Shown here: one piece after another, positions 33,566-38,165 of the stretch | Layout of the letters: each line of letters begins with the position of its first letter | How positions within the stretch are numbered: position 1 is the first letter of the stretch | Assembly: GCA_028874795.1 (NCBI GenBank) | Contig: JAPPHT010000086.1 | Coordinates: 1 to 38,165, forward strand | Source of the DNA: Chloroflexota bacterium | Lineage (GTDB): Bacteria; Chloroflexota; Dehalococcoidia; Lucifugimonadales; Australimonadaceae | Length of the DNA: 38,165 bases | Direction of reading: 5' to 3' | Notes under the pieces: model-generated | What the model saw: only the letters and a program-made list of their open reading frames with translations | Databases searched by the model: none | Told to the model about the DNA's origin: nothing | Position numbers and translations under genes: made by a program

Positions 33566-33612
33566 GGTGGGGCGCCCACCTCTCCTGAGGGGAGAGGGCG
33601 CGCTGAAGCGCG
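33566..33612. repeat. Three consecutive short palindromes
   Basis: GGTGGGGCGCCCACC (33566-33580), CCTCTCCTGAGGGGAGAGG (33579-33597) and CGCGCTGAAGCGCG (33599-33612) follow each other with almost no spacing. In RNA they would form a row of hairpins. The middle one resembles a 'ctctcc..gaggggagagg' dispersed repeat seen in many high-GC genomes. Confidence 0.6.
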
Positions 33613-33649
33613 GGTGAGGGCCCTCGTGGTGGTGTGGACAGGGGGTGCT

Positions 33650-33755
33650 TGTCATGTTGAGCGGAGCCAGAGGCGGAGCCGAAATATCTCTCGGGAAAAC
33701 GTCGGTCTACTGTGAGGCGAGCCCGAGAGATTCCTCGGCTCCGCTCGGAATGACA
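33650..33755. repeat. Family B palindromic repeat, copy 5 (full length)
   Basis: TGTCATGTTGAGCGGAGCC on the left and CGGCTCCGCTCGGAATGACA on the right are near-exact complements at their ends. The inner arms carry ATCTCTCGGG and CCCGAGAGAT. It is the cleanest copy of the family here. Confidence 0.88.
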
Positions 33756-33764
33756 ATGAATCGC

Positions 33765-35285
33765 TTAAAGTTCCTCCGTCAGCGCGTCCAACCGCTCCCG
33801 GAGGCGCAGCCAGCGCTCGTACGACTCCCTGCACTCCCCCGAGCGCGGGCCGGGCTCGACGCTTACGCCGTTCGCGGCGAGGTCAGCACAGCGTCCCTTG
33901 AGTTCGCTCGCGGGCGTGGACGCCAGCGCCGCGGCGCCGGCCGCGGTCGCGTTGTGATGTATACGCACCGGCTCACCAAGCACGTCGGCCAGCAGTTGAG
34001 GGAAGACGGCACTCTCCGCCATGCCGCCGGAAAGCGCGAACGCTCCCGGCTCCGCCCCTGCGACACTCCGCGCCAGCGACAGGCTTTCGCGGATGGCGAA
34101 CGCGGCGTTCTCGAACGCGGCACGGGCGACGTCGGCGGCGTCCAGTCCCTCCTGTGTGACGGGAGCGGGCATGAGCACGCCGCCCATCGTGATGGCGGGG
34201 TTGGAGAGATCGATGGCGCGCGGGCCAAGGAGCGCGGTCACAGGGCGTCCACTGTCGAATGCCAACTGCGCCAGCGCGTCGAACCGCTCATGCGATGCGC
34301 GGGGTGCGAGCACCCGCCGCACGAAGTCGACCATCCGTCCGGTTTCTCCGGGCGTCGCCTCCACCGTCCACTTGCCGTTCACTCCGTGCAGCGACGTCCA
34401 CGTGCGCGCCGCGGAGTCGAACGCGGGCGATCGTGTCGTAACGTGCACCGGAGCGCTCCACCCCGCTGAACAGGCCGCGGCGCCGTCCGACGCCGCGCCG
34501 CAGCCGACAGTTGCGGCGTGCGAGTCCGGTCCCGCCAGGTGTACAGGAGTCGCGCGCGGCAGTCGGGTCGCCTCTGCCGCTTCTGCCGTCAGTTGCCCCA
34601 CGGGCGCGTCCGGCGGCAGCGTGTCTGCGAGCAGATTGAGCGGCAAGCCGAGTCGCTCCAGCAGCGCCCCCGCTGGTTTGCCGGACGTGACGTCAAGCAG
34701 GCCGGACTCAGCGAGTCCCAGCCTCGTTTCGGCGAGCGTCTCGGTGAGTTGGAGCGCGGCCCAGGCGTCGAGTCCGGCCGTCTTGGCGATGCGCCGCGCC
34801 TTGTGGGGCCTGTTCTCGCGCCACCAGGCGTACTTGGACGGGGCGAACAGCATGGCGGGCAGATGGCCTGTCGTGCGGTGGATGAGAGGGCCGTGCGCGT
34901 CGTCCATGACGCCGCCCTGGAAGACGGCGCGGGTATCGTTGTTCGCGCCTGCGCTCAGCGTCCTGAGGCGAGCGTCGAAGAAGCACGTTGCGAGTCGTTG
35001 CGCCGTCACGGCGACGGCGGCCACGTTGCCCGGTCCCGCAGCCTGTGCTCCCTGCGCCAGCGTCCGCAGCAGCCTCGTCCGGAGCAGATGCGGGTTGTAG
35101 GCGTGCGCCAGCGCCCCGGCGCGGTCGTTCCTGACCGGGTAGGGGGCCCGCGCTACCTCCAGAGGGGCGCCACCGTCGCCGAGCGGGACCGTCGCGCACC
35201 GCAGGCGGCTGCTGCCGAGGTCGAGCACGAGTATCACGCGCGCAATCACGCGCGGAAGCCTACCACCCGTCCGCCGCTGTCGCAT
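33765..35285 (-). CDS. FGGY-family carbohydrate kinase
   Basis: A 506-residue sugar kinase, the normal size for the family. The N-terminal phosphate loop is VLDLGSSRLRC (about residues 20-30). The inter-domain region has APSKYAWWRENRP and KTAGLDAWAALQLT. The catalytic Asp is in LAGPDSHAATVGCG, and the C-terminal ATP-site stretch is FALSGGMAESAVFPQLLADVLGEPV. The ATG at 35285 is used because GGGAGG lies 6 bases before it; a GTG at 35249 is an alternative. The likely role is phosphorylating a ketose or polyol for the class II aldolase downstream. The gene diverges from the amidohydrolase at 35321, with start codons only 35 bases apart. Confidence 0.9.
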   Translation of the reverse strand: MRQRRTGGRLPRVIARVILVLDLGSSRLRCATVPLGDGGAPLEVARAPYPVRNDRAGALAHAYNPHLLRTRLLRTLAQGAQAAGPGNVAAVAVTAQRLATCFFDARLRTLSAGANNDTRAVFQGGVMDDAHGPLIHRTTGHLPAMLFAPSKYAWWRENRPHKARRIAKTAGLDAWAALQLTETLAETRLGLAESGLLDVTSGKPAGALLERLGLPLNLLADTLPPDAPVGQLTAEAAEATRLPRATPVHLAGPDSHAATVGCGAASDGAAACSAGWSAPVHVTTRSPAFDSAARTWTSLHGVNGKWTVEATPGETGRMVDFVRRVLAPRASHERFDALAQLAFDSGRPVTALLGPRAIDLSNPAITMGGVLMPAPVTQEGLDAADVARAAFENAAFAIRESLSLARSVAGAEPGAFALSGGMAESAVFPQLLADVLGEPVRIHHNATAAGAAALASTPASELKGRCADLAANGVSVEPGPRSGECRESYERWLRLRERLDALTEEL

Positions 35286-35314
35286 TGACCGCCTCCCGCC
35301 GGTTCCGGTAGAAA
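35285..35314 (+). promoter_or_regulatory. Possible promoter of the second amidohydrolase
   Basis: TTGACC (35285-35290), an 18-base spacer and TAGAAA (35309-35314) precede the ATG at 35321 by 6 bases. The predicted transcript would start at the ATG. The -35 overlaps the start codon of the divergent kinase, so the two promoters would compete. Confidence 0.4.
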
Positions 35315-35320
35315 GACGCC

Positions 35321-36457
35321 ATGAAGAACGGGTTCAAGGTACTGGACAGCGACATCCACGTTATCGAACCGGCGAGCCTCTTCGAGGACTACCTCGAAGC
35401 GCCGTTCCGCTCGCGTATGCCCGTCATGCAACGCAGCGACGTCACCGGCGTCGACACGTGGGTGATCGACGGCAAGCCGTTCCCGTTGTGGAACGAGTGG
35501 CCGGAGTTTGCCAGGGCCAACGCGCTCCTGAAGACGAAGAAGGAGCGGACGCCGTTCCAGGTGAAAGCGTTCGAGCACGGGTTCGACGCCGCGACCACCC
35601 TGGAAGCGATGGACATTGAGGGCGTCGACGTCGCAGCGCTCTTCCGCACGAACGGCGGCACGTGGATCGTGGGGCTGGACGACCTCGAACCCGACTACGC
35701 CGCTGCCCTCTGCCGTGCGTACAACAACTGGATGCGCGACTACTGCGCGACCGACCCGGACCGGCTGAAGGGCATCGCGCTGCTGCCCCTGCAGGCGCTC
35801 GACCTCGCGATCGAAGAGGCGCGCCGCGCCGTGACCGAGCTGGGCTTCGTGGGCGTCACTGTTCACACGGAGCCGGTGAACGGGCGCCTGCTGTACGACG
35901 AGGAGGTAGAGCCGCTCTGGACAGAGGTCGAGCGGCTCGGCGCCGCGGTCTGCCTGCACGGCACGTCCACCGCGCCGGGACGCGAGGACATCAGCCGGAA
36001 ATTCCTGCGTCACCCGTCGCCGCGCACCATGACGCACGCGCTCAGCTTCCCCACGCAGATCATGGGCGCGATGGCCGGCCTCACGATGACGGGTGTCCTG
36101 GAGCGGCATCCCGCGCTGCGCGTCGCCTTCCTGGAGGCCAACTGCGGCTGGCTGCCCTGGCTGCTCTACCGCCTGGACGACCAGTACGCGAAATACATGG
36201 AGACCGACCTGTCGCTGCAGCCGAGCGATTACTTCCTGCGCCAGTGTGTCCTCTCCATGGAGGCGGACGAGGAGCTGGCGGCGGACGTGATGGAGCGCTA
36301 CGGCAACGACATCATGGTCATCTCCACCGACTACCCCCACCCCGACAGCGCCTTCCCCCACGCCATGGACGAGTTCTTCGAGCTCGACATCCCGGACGAG
36401 TCCCGCCGCAAGGTGCTCTGGGACAACTGCGCCCGCCTCTACGCGCTCGACGGCTGA
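35321..36457 (+). CDS. Amidohydrolase_2 family TIM-barrel hydrolase/decarboxylase
   Basis: A 378-residue protein of the same family as the gene at 2335. It shares the D-x-D-x-H-x-x-E motif (D9, D11, H13, E16 in VLDSDIHVIEP), the LKGIALLPLQ strand, a VCLHGTS strand with a conserved His, EANCGWLPWLLYRLDD, and the C-terminal ISTDYPHPDSAFPHAMDEF. The likely chemistry is metal-dependent C-C or C-N cleavage on a cyclic acid. No ribosome site is obvious, and the ATG may be leaderless. It is a stand-alone gene followed by a family A repeat. Substrate unknown. Confidence 0.9.
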   Translation: MKNGFKVLDSDIHVIEPASLFEDYLEAPFRSRMPVMQRSDVTGVDTWVIDGKPFPLWNEWPEFARANALLKTKKERTPFQVKAFEHGFDAATTLEAMDIEGVDVAALFRTNGGTWIVGLDDLEPDYAAALCRAYNNWMRDYCATDPDRLKGIALLPLQALDLAIEEARRAVTELGFVGVTVHTEPVNGRLLYDEEVEPLWTEVERLGAAVCLHGTSTAPGREDISRKFLRHPSPRTMTHALSFPTQIMGAMAGLTMTGVLERHPALRVAFLEANCGWLPWLLYRLDDQYAKYMETDLSLQPSDYFLRQCVLSMEADEELAADVMERYGNDIMVISTDYPHPDSAFPHAMDEFFELDIPDESRRKVLWDNCARLYALDG

Positions 36458-36462
36458 CAGAC

Positions 36463-36500
36463 CGTCATTCCTGCACCGGCGGGGAACCCAGAGTGACCGG
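36463..36500. repeat. Family A palindromic repeat, copy 4 (diverged)
   Basis: CGTCATTCCTGCACCGGCGG then GGAACCCAGAGTGACCGGG. One T replaces a stem C, so pairing is weakened, but the CCCAGAGTGACC tail clearly aligns with the other copies. It lies between the amidohydrolase and hicB. Confidence 0.7.
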
Positions 36501-36539
36501 GCAGGTCATGCGGCGGGTGAGGGTGAACCGCAGGCGGTG

Positions 36540-36545
36540 TAGAAT
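36540..36545 (+). promoter_or_regulatory. Possible -10 element (TAGAAT) for hicBA
   Basis: TAGAAT preceded by TG, 26 bases before the hicB start, with a GGAGGG ribosome site in between. No -35 match. The TGTAGAAT context is identical to that before mutS2. Confidence 0.4.
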
Positions 36546-36571
36546 ACGGAGCGTCGGATGAGGAGGGCAGG

Positions 36572-36817
36572 ATGATAGCGAGGATACCCTTGGTGCTGGA
36601 GCCTCAGCCCGAAGGTGGCTACACCGTCACCTCTCCGTTGTTGCCGGAGTTGATAACCGAAGGCGATACCGTGGCCGAGGCCTTGGCCAATGCCGAGGAC
36701 GCATTCGCAGCAGTGGCCGAGATCTACCAGGACCGGGGACGTCCGTTGCCGTCAGGCATCTACTTCGACGATGCCAAAGGCCCCTTATCCGTCGAGGCTA
36801 TCGTCTCAGTGCCGTGA
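36572..36817 (+). CDS. hicB: HicB-family antitoxin
   Basis: An 81-residue HicB-like protein with the partial RNase H fold of the antitoxin: IPLVLEPQPEGGYTVTSPLLPELITEGDT followed by the helix VAEALANAEDAFAAVAEIYQ (landmarks split for reading). No C-terminal helix-turn-helix or ribbon-helix-helix domain is visible, so autoregulation by DNA binding is doubtful. GGAGGG lies 4 bases before the ATG. Its TGA overlaps the hicA GTG by 4 bases. The antitoxin-first order is the reverse of the classic hicA-hicB operon but is common for short HicB proteins. Confidence 0.87.
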   Translation: MIARIPLVLEPQPEGGYTVTSPLLPELITEGDTVAEALANAEDAFAAVAEIYQDRGRPLPSGIYFDDAKGPLSVEAIVSVP

Positions 36818-37026
36818 GATACCGGGACGCGGCCCGCAAGCTTGCAGAGCTTGGTTGTTACGAGATACCCAGGCGTGGAAGGGGTTCTCACAGAGGATGG
36901 TTCAATCCCCGCACGCAGAGGGATGCCGTGCTGCCGGACTGGGGTGGACGCGATTTGAAGATCGGGACCTTGCGCTCGGCGATCAGGCAGTTGGGCGTGG
37001 ACTGGAACGAGTTTCAAGAACGATGA
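36814..37026 (+). CDS. hicA: HicA-family mRNA interferase toxin
   Basis: A 70-residue double-stranded RNA-binding-like protein. It has the HicA plan: a first helix (YRDAARKLAELGCYE), the catalytic His H26 in RGRGSHRGWF, a strand DAVLPDWGGRDLKIGT, and a final helix TLRSAIRQLGVDWNEF. It would cleave mRNA when free of HicB. It starts with GTG, overlapping the hicB stop. The sequence after the His (RGWFNP) differs from the common H-x-x-Y/F form but keeps an aromatic. The pair could be addictive or, in a slow-growing cell, domesticated. Confidence 0.87.
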   Translation: MRYRDAARKLAELGCYEIPRRGRGSHRGWFNPRTQRDAVLPDWGGRDLKIGTLRSAIRQLGVDWNEFQER

Positions 37027-37043
37027 ACTAACGTGAGTATGCC

Positions 37044-38030
37044 CTAACCCCTCATCCGTCCCCACACGTCCGGGTTGACGAGCCGCAACGGCTGCTCGCC
37101 CCGAGCGAAGCGCTCGAAGTCCTCGGCCACCATCGCGGAGTGCCGCTCTATCGTCTCCTGTGTCGCGCCGCCGATGTGCGGCGTCAACAGCACGTTCGGC
37201 AGGCCGATGAACGGCGAGTCCGGCGGGATGGGGTGCGCCTCGTGCACGTCGAGCGCGGCCCCGGCGAGCCTGCCCGTCTTGAGCGCCGCCGCCAGCGCCG
37301 CCCGGTCCGCCACTGACGAGTTGGTGACGTTCACGACGTACGCACCGGGCTTCATCGCCGCGATGCGGGCTTCGTCCAGCATCCCCATCGTCTCGGGCGT
37401 GTCCGGTACGTGCATCGACACGTAGTCCGACGCTGCGAGCAGCGCTTCGAGGCCGGTCATCTCCACTCCCTCCGCCTCACCAACGTACGGGTCGTAGGCG
37501 AGGATGCGCATCCCGAAACCGGCGGCGATGCGTGCCACGGCGCGCCCTATCGCGCCGAAGCCCACGATCCCCAGCGTGGCTCCGGCCAGCTCGCGCCCCC
37601 GGAAGCGGACGTACGGGTCGGTGGGGTCCTCCCATCGACCCTCACGCACGTACCGTTCTCCCGTGCTCGTGTGGCGAGCCAGGGCAAGCATCTGCGCGAC
37701 CGCGAACTCGGCGACCGCCTGCGCGTTCCGCGCGGGCGTGTGCACGATGGCGATGCCGAGCTCGGTCGCGGCGTCGACGTCCGCGTGGTGGAGGTCGCCG
37801 CGGCAGGTGGCCGCGATCCGCAGCCTGGTAGCGGCATGGAACAGCTCTTCGAAGAGGAAGTCGGCCTCGACCGCGAGCGCGTCGAAGCCTTCGTCCGTCA
37901 GCCGAGCGCCCAACTCCTCCGGGTCCCAGAGCGTGTGCGTCTCGGTCCACGGCTCGTGCGCCACGCGGCCGAGCGCGGCCAGGCGGGCGAGCCCGTCGTC
38001 TGAGAACGGCGCAAGCACCAGCGTGTTCAT
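37044..38030 (-). CDS. D-isomer-specific 2-hydroxyacid dehydrogenase homologue with altered triad
   Basis: 328 residues from the ATG at 38030, where family homology begins (MNTLVLAPFSDDGL); the open frame reaches 38129 through repeat-like DNA. The Rossmann loop is GFGAIGRAV (157-165), with D180 after the second strand (LAYDPYV), favouring NAD. The catalytic His is kept (H285 in LLTPHIGGAT). The catalytic Arg of the N-x-x-R-G motif is replaced by N237 (VNVTNSSVADRAAL), and the Glu of D-V-x-x-x-E-P by H266 (LDVHEAHPI). A normal 2-hydroxyacid oxidation is therefore doubtful. It may be a different oxidoreductase or a binding protein. Nearest relatives are phosphoglycerate dehydrogenase-like proteins. 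Confidence 0.85.
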   Translation of the reverse strand: MNTLVLAPFSDDGLARLAALGRVAHEPWTETHTLWDPEELGARLTDEGFDALAVEADFLFEELFHAATRLRIAATCRGDLHHADVDAATELGIAIVHTPARNAQAVAEFAVAQMLALARHTSTGERYVREGRWEDPTDPYVRFRGRELAGATLGIVGFGAIGRAVARIAAGFGMRILAYDPYVGEAEGVEMTGLEALLAASDYVSMHVPDTPETMGMLDEARIAAMKPGAYVVNVTNSSVADRAALAAALKTGRLAGAALDVHEAHPIPPDSPFIGLPNVLLTPHIGGATQETIERHSAMVAEDFERFARGEQPLRLVNPDVWGRMRG

Positions 38031-38095
38031 CGTGCGCCCGTCATCCAGATTCCCGTCGTTCTTGTGAAAACAGGCGTCATGGGGAGAGGCATCCT

Positions 38096-38150
38096 CGTCA
38101 TTCCCGCACCGGCGGGAAGGTGAATTCACATTCGAAGTGCAACACCTGCT
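38096..38150. repeat. Right copy of 55-bp inverted terminal repeat
   Basis: Reverse complement of 1-55 with two loop differences. CGTCATTCCCGCACCGGCGG is a family A palindrome, and from 38119 the 32-base mobile-element-like end follows (GGTGAATTCACATTCGAAGT and on to ACACCTGCT). The bases after 38150 do not continue the match because the left copy ends at the window edge. Confidence 0.8.
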
Positions 38151-38165
38151 CTCGTAGCACCTCGG

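Larger units (their letters stand above)
33457..33764. other. 308-base gene-free gap packed with repeats
   Basis: Between the kinase and the aldolase. In order it holds a family A copy (33506-33556), three small stacked palindromes (33566-33612) and a full family B copy (33650-33755). I see no open frame with coding character on either strand. The kinase stop is only 9 bases from the family B end. Confidence 0.8.

Noticed and set aside
5184-33755. CRISPR array made from the repeated blocks
   Set aside because: The repeats are dispersed singly through the window, are themselves long inverted repeats and vary in length. There is no regular spacer array and no cas gene.

Overview
The window is a gene-dense, high-GC bacterial segment with about 33 protein-coding genes. 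I see no rRNA, tRNA, transposase gene, phage gene or CRISPR array. The gene mix suggests a Chloroflexota genome, possibly a SAR202/Dehalococcoidia-like marine or soil lineage. It combines paralogue-type catabolic enzymes (Rieske oxygenase, TIM-barrel amidohydrolases, type III CoA-transferases, acyl-CoA dehydrogenases), Pro/Thr-rich lipoproteins, a SufBCDSU operon and MutS2. That placement is inference only, because no marker gene in the window decides it.

Layout. (1) 83-3874, minus strand: GYD protein, amidohydrolase, Rieske oxygenase and class II aldolase-like protein, probably one catabolic transcription unit. (2) 4040-5170, plus strand: a class V aminotransferase. (3) 5316-15591, minus strand: a long unit starting with two tightly coupled acyl-CoA dehydrogenases and two CoA-transferases, then an SDR and a class III aminotransferase, ending with two lipoprotein proteases, one trypsin-like and one matrixin-like. 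(4) 15635-16274, minus: a retropepsin-like protease overlapping a 91-residue partner gene. (5) 16410-21726, minus: CoaE, a CbbQ/NorQ-type AAA+ ATPase, a CoA-type Nudix hydrolase and a 1064-residue VWA protein of the CbbO/NorD type. (6) 21850-24972, plus: MutS2, a small membrane protein and a YbjQ/UPF0145 protein. (7) 24976-25801, minus: two unrecognised overlapping genes with visibly lower GC. (8) 25853-31114, minus: sufB-sufC-sufD-sufS-sufU. (9) 31306-35285, minus: an NAD-dependent epimerase with a small partner, a class II aldolase and an FGGY kinase. (10) 35321-37026, plus: a second amidohydrolase and a hicB-hicA pair. (11) 37044-38030, minus: a 2-hydroxyacid dehydrogenase homologue lacking two of its three catalytic residues.

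Intergenic space is colonised by two palindromic repeat families. Family A is a short hairpin around CGTCATTCCCGC...GCGGG. Family B is about 105-120 bp with TGTCAT-type inverted ends. The window itself begins and ends with the same 55-bp sequence in opposite orientation. It looks like one mobile-element end joined to a family A palindrome at the same internal position on both sides.

The most unusual signals are: the paired CoA-transferases, one of which has lost the catalytic Asp; the lipoprotein protease pair; the dehydrogenase with a disabled catalytic triad; a CbbQO-like motor pair with neither RuBisCO nor nitric oxide reductase nearby and coupled to CoA-metabolism genes; two unrecognised two-gene modules; and site-specific mobile-element junctions inside a family A palindrome at both ends.
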